From Lithodes maja (taxonomy: Eukaryota > Arthropoda > Malacostraca > Decapoda > Lithodidae): a stretch of 64,000 nucleotides of DNA. Shown here piece after piece: positions 54,521-64,000 of the stretch. The translations under genes were made by a program, and so were the position numbers. Position 1 is the first letter of the stretch; every line of letters starts with the position of its first letter. The stretch covers positions 1-64,000 of the forward strand of contig JBAKBP010006618.1 of assembly GCA_037953745.1 (NCBI GenBank), in the 5' to 3' direction. Under the pieces are notes generated by a model that searched no databases, was not told the origin of the DNA, and was given only the letters and a program-made list of their open reading frames with translations.

Positions 54521-54884
54521 ATACGCTTACAAACATCGAAAAGGGTAAGAATGACTGGAATGCATAATAATATCAGCCAAATATAGGGGATCTGGAGGTA
54601 ACCAAGGAAAGGAAGATAAGGGGGGGGGGGGGAAATACTTACGCAAGGCAAAGAAAACCACTGTAGGAAGCAATAATTGATTTTTCAGGCTTAAAATTTC
54701 TTACTTGTCAAACCGTTTTTCTCATGTCTACTTACCTATCGTTCTATCTATCTAGCTGTCAGTCATTCGATCAATCAATCTATCTATCTATCTATTGACG
54801 ACTTTAATTTCAGGCTTCATCATCAATTATGGCTTTATTACAGAACAACCAATTTGCTATAGTAATAGTTATAGTTGCGTGTCG
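54521..54884. other. Spacer with degenerate (TCTA)n
   Basis: G-run near 54620-54633 and TCTA/TCTATC repeats at about 54743-54796. No gene. Confidence 0.6.
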
Positions 54885-55019
54885 TAAGAGGCGACTAAAG
54901 AGGTTGGGTCGGTGGGCTTGCGACCCCCACCCGGAAAAAATATCTAAGCAAAAAAAACCGAACGAACAGCCTCGGATGCGGACGGAACCAACGTTGACGA
55001 ACCACGACCGACTAAGGAC

Positions 55020-55725
55020 ATGCCTTCGGACATTCTGAGAATGGCTACATGGAATGTTAGTGGCATGAATGATGACACAAAAGAGAGAGAGGTTCTGGAA
55101 GTGTTAGTGAATGCCAGGCTGGATGTATGTGGAATGACAGAGACCAAATGGAAAGGTTCAGATGTGAGAGAGTGGGAGTGTGGAATGGGTGTGTGTGCTG
55201 GAGTGAGTGAAGGAACAGCGAGAGAAGGTGTATGTTTGTTTGTAAGTAGCAAATGGAAGGAATGTGTAAGAGAGTATGGGTCTGTGGGTTCAAGGATTGT
55301 GTGGGTGAGAATGAAAGTAGGAATACAAACGTGGGTGATTGTATGCGTGTATGCCCCGACAGAGGATATACTTGAAAGAAAGAAAGAGGAGTTCTGGATG
55401 AATGTGGAGGCGTGCCTGGAGAAGTTTGACAAGAACGAAAGAATATTTCTGATTGGGGATATGAATGGTAAGGTGGGTGATAGGAAAGTTGAGGGAGTGG
55501 TGGGAGGGTGGGGGGTACCATCAGAGGTGAATGGGAATGGTAGTGCACTTGTGGACGTATGTGTGGGGAGGAGGCTGTGGATAGCCAACACCTTCTTCCG
55601 ACACAGAATGATCCACAGGTACACGTGGAAACGGATGTTGACGATGAAGGATAAGACAGTGGTGGAACGAAAGTCATTGATTGATTATGTATGTGTGGAT
55701 GAACGAATGAAGAAATCTGTGATGG
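55020..55725 (+). pseudogene. RTE-like LINE endonuclease, 5' part
   Basis: About 235 residues in one frame. Visible motifs are MATWNVSGMNDD, MTETKWKG, VCVYAPTE, IGDMNGKVGD, NTFFRHRMIHRYTW and SLIDYVCVDERM, the endonuclease residues up to the MDY-type motif. The SDH motif lies beyond the insertion, at 59075-59083. The next open codons after 55725 belong to the Penelope-like element. Related to, but clearly diverged from, the LINE at 26.6 kb. Confidence 0.85.
55722..55725. repeat. ATGG duplication, left copy
   Basis: Recurs at 59036-59039 beyond the Penelope-like insertion. Confidence 0.6.
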
Positions 55726-58264
55726 GATATATTAGAGCTAATTCTAGGAAATCCAAAGATAACCGTATTAAAGATAAAGTCATGTCCACTTTAAATTATT
55801 CCTCTAAAATTTTAGACAAAATTAATGTTAACAGTCTTATTAATTCAAAGAAAGTTAAGTCCATGTTACCAGATGGTTGTAAAGATTTCAAAACATTAAT
55901 AGTGTATTCATATGAACGACCTGTTGGGTCTATTATTTGTAATTATAATAAAGTTTTAGAAAATCTTTCAGATAATGATATTTTCAATAATAATAAATGC
56001 GTGTGTGAAAAGAGTCATGGATATGCCAGCTAGCAGACGTGATGCACTAGCAAAGTTCATTTATAGTCCGATATGTCACATATTAACAGGTGATGTAGAA
56101 CTAGTTAAACATTTTGCAAACGACAAATTAGCGGAGCTATGTCGTAAAGGGTTTAAATTTAGAATAGGGAGTAATAAAGTAACATGGGACATAATTTTAA
56201 AAGATATTGTTTTTTCAGTCAATAAATTAAAAGATAAATTGTTAAAAATTGCGTGCTGCGATGCGAGAGAATTAGAAGCATGGTCTAAATTATTAATTAA
56301 GTTAATTAGAAATAAAATTTTCTCGCTTAAAAATGAATTTAATCTTTCAGATTTTATAGACTATAATTATAATAAGCTTAAAGCTGATTTAATAAATTTA
56401 CATAAACATTTTGTAATCACTACAGTAGATAAAGCCAGCAATAATTATAGCTTCACATGTAAGAAATTTTATCTTGAAAACATGAAAAAAAAATTAGGTA
56501 TTAACCCTCCAGCCCCGGTTATGTATTATATATATATTCCTCGAAACCCGGGTGTTTTGGCCGAAAAACGTCTAGGCTAGGCTACCGTATATTCGTTAAT
56601 CAGACTGCTTACCGCATTCCCGCGCATCCCCAAGCGTAGCTGTGTTATTTACCTGTAAAATGGCATTAAGTAGAGCTCTCTAAGTCAACTGGGTGAGCTG
56701 TGATGATGATTTCATTGGAGATAACTTTATGGCCAAACCAGCCACTTTACACCACTTTTCGATACTGAACAACAACATACAGGCACACAAGAACAAGCGA
56801 CGCTCTCCTTCTTGTGGCCGGAGATGCGGAGCGTCGGTCCAGCCGGCTGTTGTTTACATGCGTCGGACCGACGCCTCGCACAGCAAGCTCACAGGCTGTG
56901 ACGTCATGGGTGCATAAGAGGCCTTCCGGGTACCTGGTACATGCTTTTTTATGGGCGTACATGAGGTCATCCGGGAACCAAGGGTTAAGGGTAACATATT
57001 ACGTAAAAATATTTGCGGTAATTCTGTTTATGAAATTCAAAATAATCTGAATATTGATAACTTAATCGATGAACATACCAAGAAAAATATAATATTTGAT
57101 ATTAAACTTTCTGATAAGAACAAGTGCATTGCAAAATTATACATGTTACCTAAATTTCATAAAAGACCTTATAAATATCGCTTTATTGCCGGAGCAAAAT
57201 TTGCTACCACTAAAACTCTATCAGAACAAGTCGTAAATTGCTTAAAATACATTAAAAGTACTCATAAAAGATATTGTAATACCATCATGAGAAGAACTGG
57301 CATTAACTATTATTGGAGTGTTGACAATTCGTTAGAAGTTATTGATAAAATAAATACCATGCCGAAAGTTACCTCGGTACATAGCTTCGACTTTTCAACT
57401 TTGTATACCAATTTGCCTTTAGATTTAGTATATTCAGAGCTTTGCTTTATTATAGATTTGCACTTTGACAGGTTCGTTAGGAATGGTAATTATTTCATAA
57501 ATGTTTATACATATTTTAATAATGCATCACTTAGCTCTACTCCCACTAGTTCTGTATATTTTGATAGAATTAAACTTAAAGATGCCCTTAAATTCCTCCT
57601 TTTCAATACTTATGTTAGATTCGGGCCGTACATTTTCAAACAAATATTAGGAATTCCTATGGGTGGAAATGCTAGCCCTTTAATTGCAGACTTATTCTTG
57701 CTTGCTTTAGAATTTAAATATATAAAAGACTTAGTTGACAGTAGCAAGAAAAATAAAATTCCAGAAAAATTAGCACTTGCTAAACTGTTAAGTAATAATA
57801 GTAGATATATTGATGATATTCTTGTTTGCAATTTGTTAAATTTTAATCAAGTTGCTAAACTTATTTACCCTAATTCTATTCCCCTCACACAATGTAACGT
57901 AAATTATAAAGTTGAAAATTTTCTTGATATAAATATAGAGATTGTTAATGAACAGTGCATACTTAAAGTATATCACAAAGTTGATGATTTTAATTTTAAC
58001 GTAATAAACTTTCCTTTCCCTAGTAGTAATATCGATAGTAAAATAACTTATAATTGTTTTTATTCCCAATTAATAAGATTTTGTAAAATCTGCACCAAAG
58101 TAGATGACTTTTGGGCTAGAGCTAGGTTACTATACAGACTCTTAGTGGACAGAGGTTTTGAGGCAAGTAAATTGTTCCATAAATTTAATCTTTTTAGGGT
58201 CAATTATTGTGACTGTATTCTAAAATTTGACATCAATAATTTTAATCAAGCATTTTTAACTTGA
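55726..58264 (+). pseudogene. Penelope-like reverse transcriptase, frameshifted, MITE-interrupted
   Basis: Segment one (55726 to about 56033) has CVCEKSH, a C-x-C motif. A one-base shift near 56025-56035 leads to segment two (to 56500) with HILTGDVELVKH and LCRKGFKFR. After the MITE, in restored phase, comes the RT core: LPKFHKRPYKYRFI, HSFDFSTLYTNLP, ILGIPMGGNASPLIADLFL and SRYIDDILVC (YIDD near 57803). It ends at 58264 about 200 residues later. No GIY-YIG endonuclease follows the RT, unlike classical Penelope; if one existed it was N-terminal and lost by truncation. The GIPMGGNAxPLIADLFL style is common in invertebrate RTs of a group I associate with Naiad-like or related elements. Confidence 0.75.
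56501..56988 (-). mobile_element. piggyBac-related MITE, 480 bp, TTAA-flanked
   Basis: TTAA at 56501-56504 and 56985-56988. The left end TTAACCCTCCAGCCCCGG equals the right terminus of the 13-17 kb piggyBac element. The right end read inward, CCCTTGGTTCCCGGATGACC then TCATGTACGCCCATAA, resembles that element's left terminus, so the MITE is reversed relative to it. A second subterminal motif, CCCGGAAGGCCTCTTATGCACC, mirrors the element's inner repeat. No transposase is encoded. It splits the Penelope frame between codons for GGT-ATT and AAG without changing phase. Confidence 0.85.
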
Positions 58265-59035
58265 AGTTTCTTGTATAACCTCTGCTTACTTTTTGTCTGT
58301 ATTTATTGTTTATCTTTTTCTTTTTCTTTTTCTATTATTAATATTAATATTGATGATTTTTTAAATTTATTGTTCTTGTTAAAAGAGTACTCTTTGTTTA
58401 AATCTGTTGTTACTTCATATTTTGCAATTATTTGTCTTTATATTATATATATTCATTGTCGATAGTATCAATTGCTTACTTTTGCGATTTCCTTAATTTA
58501 TTTGTGCTATAAATGTAGGTTATCTGTAGGGTAGTTATTGATAGGGGTCACTTGAGGCATGCTATGCTTACAGGTACCTACCCGATAGCACTATCGTTAG
58601 CGAGTGCTGTACTGTATTTTATATATTATTTTGTAATAGTATAGATATCTTATCAATATTTGTATTTTGTACAATTGTTAATGTCTTGTCATGTTGCAAA
58701 TTTGATTTTAAATAATATTTTGACATTTAACATGTAGTTTCTTTATTCATGCAGAGTTTAGTAAAATTTGCCAGAACGTCCCGGACTTCCCAAACTTGAC
58801 TACTTCCTTTAACGTGACGATAGTGCGTTGTTATATGTGCGATTAGTTTGCTTGGGAAACAGATTAACTTGCTCATGTAGTAATGTACACCCTATGTGGT
58901 GGATTGTGTTCTTTTATTTAATAATTTTCATTTTAGTAAGCGTTGTTTCCACATAGCGATTTTGATAATTTAATTTGACTTTATGTTGTCCTTGTCCCAG
59001 TTTTGTTTTGTTTGGTTTGCAGGTTTTGCATTTTA
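58265..59035 (+). other. Penelope-like element 3' noncoding region
   Basis: AT-rich with long T-tracts. I looked for a hammerhead ribozyme core (CTGATGAG...GAAA) and found none. It ends in a T-rich stretch, GGTTTTGCATTTTA. Confidence 0.5.
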
Positions 59036-59039
59036 ATGG
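59036..59039. repeat. ATGG duplication, right copy
   Basis: Matches 55722-55725. Confidence 0.6.
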
Positions 59040-61351
59040 ATGCTAGGGTGTATAGGGGTATTGGGGGGGGTCTGTCTGATCATTCTGTAGTGGTAGCTAA
59101 GGTTAGGATACAAAAGAAGTGGGTGAGGAGAGCTGGAGGGAGGCGAGAGGAGGGTGGAATGATGAGGAGGGTGGAGAGGTTGCAGGAGGAGGAAGTCAGG
59201 GAGGAGTACAAGAGAGCAGTGGAAAGACGACTAGGTGGGTTCGACCTGGAAGTTATGGAGGAAGTGGAGGAGATGAGCAAGGTGTTTAAGGATGAGATCT
59301 GTGCAGCATGTGAGGAGGTGTGTGGAGTGAGGAGAAGAGGGAGGGAAGTGAAAGGTACAGCATGGTGGACAGAAGAGGTAAGAATAGCTGTGGAAGAAAA
59401 GAAGAAAGCATATAGAGAGTGGTTGGGTAGTAGAGGGAATGAAGATTTCGAGAGACCGAAACGAGCGAGGTACGTGGAGAGTAAGAGGGTGGTGAAGAAA
59501 GTAGTAAAGGAAAGTAAGAGAAGAGTAGATGAGGAATTTGGAAGGAATCTGAGTGTAAAATGGAGGGAGTGTAAGAAATTGTTCTGGAAAGAAGTCAAGA
59601 AAGTTAGGGAAGGTAGCAGGGGAAGCAGTAAGGGTGTGAAAGATAAGAATGGGAGAATGCTAGCCGAGAAGCAAATAGAGAGTCGAAAGATGGAGGGAGT
59701 ACTTCAGTGAGTTGCTAAATGTAAGGAATGAAGAGCCAGCAAACATAGCTGGATATGGTATGGGAGGGAGAAGAAGAGAAGTAGTGGAGGAGGAGGTGGG
59801 GATCAGGAGGTCAGAAGTGTGGGAAGCCATGAAAAGAGTGAAGTTGGGGAAAGCACCAGGAACAGATGGAGTGTGTGGGGAAATGTTGAGGTATGGTGGT
59901 GAGATAGTGATAGAATGGGTATGGAAAATGTGCAAACTAGCATGGGAGAAGGGGAGTGCACCCGATGAGTGGAAGACTGGCATAATAGTCCCCCTATATA
60001 AGGGGAAAGAGGAGTGTGGTAACCACCGAGGAATATGTCTTCTAAGTGTAGTAGGGAAGGTATACAGTAGGGTAGTGATTGAGAGAGTGAGAGTGAGAAA
60101 GGAGAAATGGATAGGCGACGAGCAGGGAGGTTTTAGGAAGGGAAGAGGATCTGTAGATCAGATTTTTACCCTGAATTGTGTTATGGAGAAATATCTGAAG
60201 AAGAAACAAAAGGTGCATGTTGCCTTTATGGACTTGGAGAAGGCCTATGACAGAGTGGATAGAGAAGGTTTGTGGAAAGTACTTAGAATATACGGAGTAG
60301 AGGGCAAGTTTCTGAAAGCCGTGAAGAGCATGTATGAGGGTGCAAAGGCGGCAGTACGTGTGGAGAGTGAGCAGAGCGAGTTCTTTGACCTGAATGTTGG
60401 TTTGAAACAGGGGTGTGTGATGTCCCCGTGGTTGTTTACTGTATATATATGGATGGAGTCATGAAAGAAATACTATCAAGAGCAGTGGATGTTGGTGTAT
60501 CGCTGAAAAGGGAGGGAATTGAGTGGAAGCTACCTATACTGCTGTTTGCGGATGATACAGTTCTGATGAGTGATAATGAATGGGAGTTGCAGGGTCTGGT
60601 AAATGAGTTTGGAACAGTGTGCGAAAAACGGAATTTGAAGGTAAATGCGGGGAAGAGCAAGGTTATGGTCTTCGAAAGGGGTGAAGTCACAGAGTGTGAG
60701 GTGAAGCTGAACGGTCAGGCTATGGAGATCGTCAACTCTTTTAAGAAGTATCTGGGCAGTGTGTTGAGTAAAGATGAGACTATGGATGAAGAAGTTCGGG
60801 AGAGGGTACAACAGGGGAAGAGGGTTGTAGGAACGCTAAAAGCAGTAACAAGAAATAGGGTGGTCAGTATGGAAGTGAAGAAGTCCTTGCATGACAGTGT
60901 GGTAAACCCGACACTGACTTACGGAAGCGAAGCATGGACGTTGGTTGAGAGACTCAGACCAAGAGTGAGAGCAGTGGAAATGAATTACTTAAGAAGTGCG
61001 TGCGGAGTTACATGGAGGGATAGACAGACTAATGAGGAAGTAAGAAGGAGGTGTGGTGTGGAGGTAGATGTGCTGGAAAGTGTGAAAAGGAACAACTTGA
61101 GATGGTTCGGCCATATGGAACGTATGGAAAGCGAGAGAATGACTAAGAGGGTGTACGAGAGCGAGGTGGAGGGACAGAGAGGGAGAGGTAGACCGAATGA
61201 GAGGTGGAAGGATGGAGTGAGGAAGTACATGAACGAAGGCGGTGCTGGTTGGGGGGGAGGGGCGTCGACTGACTGGGGACAGAGGTGCATGGGGGCAGTT
61301 CGTTCGTGGCCACCCCTTCGGGGATCACGGCATCAGGCAATAGATAGATAG
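59040..61351 (+). pseudogene. RTE-like LINE endonuclease end and reverse transcriptase, frameshifted
   Basis: Continues the frame from 55725 with GGGLSDHSVV (SDH of the endonuclease). A charged linker follows. One-base shift near 59690 moves the frame into WREYFSELLN. RT motifs are GKAPGTDGV, QGGFRKGRGSVDQ, AFMDLEKAYDRVD and GLKQGCVMSPWLF. A second shift, from an extra dinucleotide in the TATATATA run near 60445, leads to LFADDTVLMSD. The C-terminus has LRWFGHMERM and GRGRPNERWKDGVRKY. Only two small lesions plus the insertion separate this from an intact gene. Confidence 0.88.
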
Positions 61352-61365
61352 ATAGATGATAATTT

Positions 61366-61700
61366 AACATATTACAAACAAGAATATCATCAATATATCT
61401 ACTATTATTACTTAACAATTTAGCAAGTGCTCATTTTTCTGGGATGTTATTTTTCTTGCTACTGTCAACTAAGTTTTTCATAAATTTAAATTCTAAAGCA
61501 AGCAAGAATAAGTCTAGCATTTCCACCCATAGGAATTCCTAATATTTGTTTGAAAATGTAGGGCCCGAATTTAACATAAGTATTGAAAAGGAGGAATTTA
61601 AGGGCATCTTTAAGTTTAGTTCTATCAAAATATACTGAACTATTGGGATCAAAGCTAAGTGACGCATTATTAAAATATGAATTAACATTTATGTACCGGC
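61366..61700 (-). pseudogene. Penelope-like RT fragment, second copy
   Basis: Minus-strand blocks FNNASLSFDPNSSVYFDRTK, FGPYIFKQILGIPMGGNA and, after a small deletion, LSNNSRYIDDILVCNML match 57500-57830 closely. It abuts the GATA tail of the RTE LINE. Confidence 0.85.
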
Positions 61701-61740
61701 TACTGTACCATGTCTGACGAATTCCGCCGCGGAAACATGA

Positions 61741-62185
61741 CAATGAGTTAGGCTATGTTAAATATGACTATGGTTTCAAATAAAGTCTATGTGGTAAGTA
61801 ATATCTTCATATTACAGTATGTATTTTTATTTATTCTCGATATATATTTATTAGATGTCGGCTTATTTGGGGGGGAAATAGGTACTTGGGTGACTGTTTG
61901 GACGAATCTGGGGGCGAAAACTTCCGAAAAGTTGGGACCTGGGAACCAATATATTTTCCCCACAAGTTATTAAGTTTCGTTATCGCGATTCTCGTTATCG
62001 CAGCCTGCTAACGGCACCAATTAGGCGCGATAACGGAGGGATGAATGTGTTATAATTGTGCTCACATACACACACTCATACAGTGACAATGTTCCTCAAG
62101 ATGCTGGGGGCTTGTACTGAAAGGTTTGAGCAGTATTCGATAAATGGATATAAAATGGAAGTCATATATTATACTTAACCTTTAA
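61741..62185. other. Intergenic; possible pogo/Tigger end near 61975-62050
   Basis: GTTATCGCGATTCTCGTTATCGC and, further on, GCGCGATAACGGAGGGATGA resemble the TATCGCG-type termini of Tigger transposons, facing each other. This is weak evidence only. No gene otherwise. Confidence 0.3.
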
Positions 62186-62186
62186 C

Positions 62187-62330
62187 TGTCTTGATGGTGT
62201 AACGGGTTGAGTGTTTAAGATCTGTATGTGGTAACTCAGGTTTGATTCCCGGGTGGATCATATGCTTTCATTAATTTGATTGGGAGGTGTTTGGTGCTGG
62301 GAGTGAATTCATTTAATTAGATTATATATA
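62187..62330 (+). mobile_element. tRNA-derived SINE copy, plus strand
   Basis: A-box-like GATGGTGTAACGG (62193-62205), B-box-like GGTTTGATTCC (62239-62249), and then TTTCATTAATTTGATTGGG and AGGTGTTTGGTG, which parallels the body of the copy at 45.2 kb. An AT-rich tail follows, with an (AT)n tract at 62338-62371. Confidence 0.6.
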
Positions 62331-62469
62331 ATTAGATTAAATATATATATATACTGTATATATATATATTGATTAGCTGTCTTATCTTTTTACTGTGTTC
62401 GTATAAGTTTTGGTTTGTTTATTTTGCAAGTTTTACATTATAATAACTATCTATTTGTCTATTTGTACA

Positions 62470-62816
62470 GGTGCCTGACTCGCGTTACGCCCTCAAGACT
62501 TTTGTCCAGTTTCAAGGGGGAAAAGGCGTTCTATTACAGGTGCCTGACTTGCATTACGCCCTCTATACTTTGGTCGAGTTTGCAGGGGAAAAAGCCGTAC
62601 CTGTGGGTGGGGAGAAACCGGCTGACCAGATGATCCGGGAGGGACAGAAGCAAGGTAGAACTGTGACCTTGATCGTGAAGATGGCCGATAAACTGATTAA
62701 TAAGAGCACTCACGCCTGGCAGTGGATCATGAAGAAGTCTAATGGACGACCCTGGGTTAAGAGTAAAAAGAAGAACCAATGGTCCTGTGTTGTCTACACT
62801 AAGAAGAAAAGCGAGG
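62470..62816 (+). CDS. Possible internal exon of an unknown gene
   Basis: The frame is open from a polypyrimidine-TTGTACAG/GT boundary near 62470 to a donor-like GCGAG/GTAGGT near 62816, about 115 codons. A 66-bp stretch is duplicated in tandem (about 62467-62535 and 62536-62601), so a TTACAG/GTGCCTGACT acceptor also exists in the second copy. The encoded segment reads VPDLHYALYTLVEFAGEKAV, then a basic stretch WQWIMKKSNGRPW with KSKKKN. Codon composition is less AT-biased than the flanks. I do not recognise the family. It could also be part of another transposon. Confidence 0.35.
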
Positions 62817-63095
62817 TAGGTTGTATACTCAATGTTTTCTACTTCAGGGTGTCAAACGAAAGCCAAGTCCATTACTTTAACTTTTGGGGGGGGGGGGGGG
62901 TTTGGCCGACACAAGACAGAGCCCGAATAGGGACAACATAACAGAAAACAATGAACACACATAAACAAAATACAAATTCACACACATCTAGGTCATCCAG
63001 GAGCAGTGCTATTTCATGTTAAGTTGCTTGTATTTCTTCTCATATTCATTCAAGTCTTCAAACAAAATTGCTCTGTTTTGACAGCCTGTCCCTCA
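62817..63095. other. Spacer
   Basis: G-run at about 62886-62900. No gene seen. Confidence 0.4.
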
Positions 63096-63114
63096 TTAAC
63101 CCTTTCACTACCGA

Positions 63115-63296
63115 GTACTGTGTTTGTTCGTTGTTTTATGTTGTGTTTTGTGCTTTTCCTGTTCTTGCTCCGTCTTCAGTCGGCCACCCCCAAGAAAATA
63201 AAATAAAAAATTATAAAATAGAGTAAAATAGAAAATAAAAATAAAAAATAAAAAATAGGAAAAGTGGGGATTGGGCCTGAGTATATAGATAGATAG
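63115..63296 (+). mobile_element. RTE-like LINE 3' end, 5'-truncated, with 8-bp duplication
   Basis: ACTACCGA at 63107-63114 and 63297-63304 flanks a fragment containing TCGGCCACCCCCAA, TGGGGATTGGGCCTGAG and a TAGATAGATAG tail, as at 29930-29975. An A-rich AAAATA stretch is inserted at about 63195-63258. It is a clear target-primed insertion. Confidence 0.85.
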
Positions 63297-63348
63297 ACTA
63301 CCGATTATGTTTGTAGTTATATATCAACTATATTTAGACGATTGTGTG

Positions 63349-63480
63349 CAGTTTAAGAAGGATCTGTCGTAGCAAAATGGGTTAGGTGAGATAGTTCGAA
63401 GCCTGTTAGTTGCTCAGTTTAAGAAGGATCTGTGGTAGCAAAATGGGTTAGGTGAGATAGTTCGAAGCCTGTTAGTTGCT
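63349..63480. repeat. 66-bp tandem duplication
   Basis: CAGTTTAAGAAGGATCTGT through CCTGTTAGTTGCT occurs twice in tandem (63349-63414 and 63415-63480), with one or two differences. Confidence 0.9.
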
Positions 63481-63503
63481 GGAGGCCCTTTTGAAACTGA
63501 ATA

Positions 63504-64000
63504 CACTCAACCCTCAGCTATCACGCACTTAGCTATCGCGTTCCACAGCTATCGCCTGCTCCCCAAAAGCTGTCAGACCATGGCTTTCACGCCTATGAGC
63601 TGGCTATCACGCACCAAATGTGGCCAAAAATACAACAAAATTGGAAATTCCCGGGCTTGGGAATTCCCAGGCGGGCGGCAAGCATACGTTTACGATACTC
63701 GCTCCCTGATTGGGCGTGACTCATGGGAAGCAAGCGCTGTGATTGGCCGCCACCCATCCTCCTACCCTCCCGCCATACTTACAATTTCTCAGTCTTACTT
63801 GTACCCCCATTGTTGTCTGGTGAAAGCTGTGAAGTGTTTTTATACCTGTGAACAATGGCTACTAACCCACCCCAACGGCCACCGAATCCCCCTACCTTCG
63901 CTCAGCGTAATGTGACCGCACCAAATCGAGACATTAAGAAGAGAAAGAACCTTACGTATGCTCAGAAACAGGAAATTGTGGACTTAATAGGCAAAGGTGA
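63504..64000 (+). mobile_element. pogo/Tigger DNA transposon, left part
   Basis: It begins after TA with CACTCAACCCTCAGCTATCA and an AGCTATCGCG motif, similar in style to Tigger termini. It continues to a transposase start at 63855 and off the window. Confidence 0.72.
63855..64000 (+). CDS. pogo/Tigger transposase N-terminus (partial)
   Basis: ATG at 63855, open to the window end (48 codons). After a Pro-rich leader comes IKKRKNLTYAQKQEIVDLIG, the first helix of a CENP-B/Tigger-type N-terminal helix-turn-helix DNA-binding domain. The transposase would cut TA-flanked termini; the DDE core lies outside the window. Lies about 350 bp inside the inferred left terminal repeat, a usual spacing for the family. 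Confidence 0.78.
   Translation, partial: MATNPPQRPPNPPTFAQRNVTAPNRDIKKRKNLTYAQKQEIVDLIGKG

Larger units (their letters stand above)
55726..59035 (+). mobile_element. Penelope-like retroelement inserted in RTE LINE, 3.3 kb
   Basis: It is bounded by ATGG repeats and by restored LINE coding phase. It contains an open frame without a start codon at the left edge (5'-truncated), the reverse transcriptase, a 480-bp MITE and an AT-rich 3' region of about 770 bp (58265-59035). A related fragment lies on the minus strand at 61.4-61.7 kb. Assignment to Penelope-like elements rests on the RT motif style and is not certain. Confidence 0.7.
54885..61365 (+). mobile_element. RTE-like LINE split by a Penelope-like element
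   Basis: It starts near GTCGTAAGAGGCGACTAAAG at about 54879-54900 and ends at a GATA-type tail (about 61340-61362). Its coding parts are 55020-55725 and 59040-61351. The Penelope-like element at 55726-59035 interrupts the endonuclease between MKKSVM and DARVYRG, with an ATGG duplication and no change of phase. Confidence 0.82.
63096..63503. mobile_element. TTAA MITE remnant, doubly interrupted
   Basis: TTAACCCTTTCACTACCGA at 63096 and the segment GCAGTTTAAGAAGGATCTGT to GCTGGAGGCCCTTTTGAAACT match the family at 48713-49027. It is cut by a LINE 3' end (63115-63296) and, at a TA (63502-63503), by a pogo/Tigger element. Confidence 0.65.

Noticed and set aside
58265..59035. Searched for a hammerhead ribozyme in the Penelope-like 3' region
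   Set aside because: No CTGATGA/GAAA core was seen on either strand.
59660..59983. Minus-strand frames over the RTE LINE
   Set aside because: Antisense shadows of the RT coding strand.
62193..62250. Considered as a functional tRNA gene on the plus strand
   Set aside because: Same reasons; the B box has a T in place of the usual C and no clear cloverleaf is seen.

Overview
This is a eukaryotic, almost certainly arthropod, genomic window, and most likely from a decapod crustacean. The evidence is short interstitial TTAGG tracts (the arthropod telomere unit), very long CT/GA microsatellites, a DIRS1-type retrotransposon, and a dense mixture of LINE, Penelope-like and piggyBac-type elements. 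I see no RNA gene, CRISPR array or bacterial operon, and no convincing complete host gene. The species call is inference.

Layout. 1-1.04 kb: the edge of a CR1/L2-like LINE on the minus strand. 1.3-13.15 kb: a Jockey/I-type LINE split by a complete LTR retrotransposon (2521-11823). That LTR element has near-identical 1.8 kb LTRs, a 4-bp target duplication and one uninterrupted 1712-residue Gag-Pol frame. Its domain order is Gag-protease-integrase-reverse transcriptase-RNase H, as in the Gmr1 group of Ty3/gypsy elements, and its capsid looks SCAN-like. 13.15-17.45 kb: a piggyBac element with a one-base frameshift in its transposase. 17.45-22.0 kb: telomere-like and palindromic tandem repeats, a Jockey/BS-like LINE fragment, foldback repeats and an unassigned conserved protein fragment. 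22.0-24.3 kb: a CR1-like LINE. 25.7 kb: a small foldback element. 26.4-30.0 kb: an RTE-like LINE with an intact 978-residue frame. 30.4-33.7 kb: an unusual structured insertion, C-rich DNA and a CT tract.

33.9-42.5 kb: a DIRS1-like tyrosine-recombinase retrotransposon with inverted terminal repeats and the diagnostic internal complementary region. Its genes are frameshifted and a TTAA-flanked MITE sits in its reverse transcriptase. 42.5-52.5 kb: minisatellites, a tRNA-derived SINE, a second Jockey/BS-like LINE (minus strand), another TTAA MITE and CR1 debris. 52.5-54.5 kb: a second CR1-like LINE. 54.9-61.4 kb: an RTE-like LINE interrupted by a Penelope-like element, which is itself interrupted by a piggyBac-type MITE. 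61.4-64 kb: a Penelope fragment, a second SINE copy, a possible exon, and a TTAA MITE carrying a LINE 3' end and a pogo/Tigger transposon that runs off the window.

The elements act on one another. At three nested junctions the host reading frame is exactly restored if the insertion and one target copy are removed, which fixes element boundaries and relative ages. The piggyBac element and the 56.5 kb MITE share both terminal and subterminal motifs, so one transposase probably mobilised both. The freshest insertion is the Gmr1-like element.
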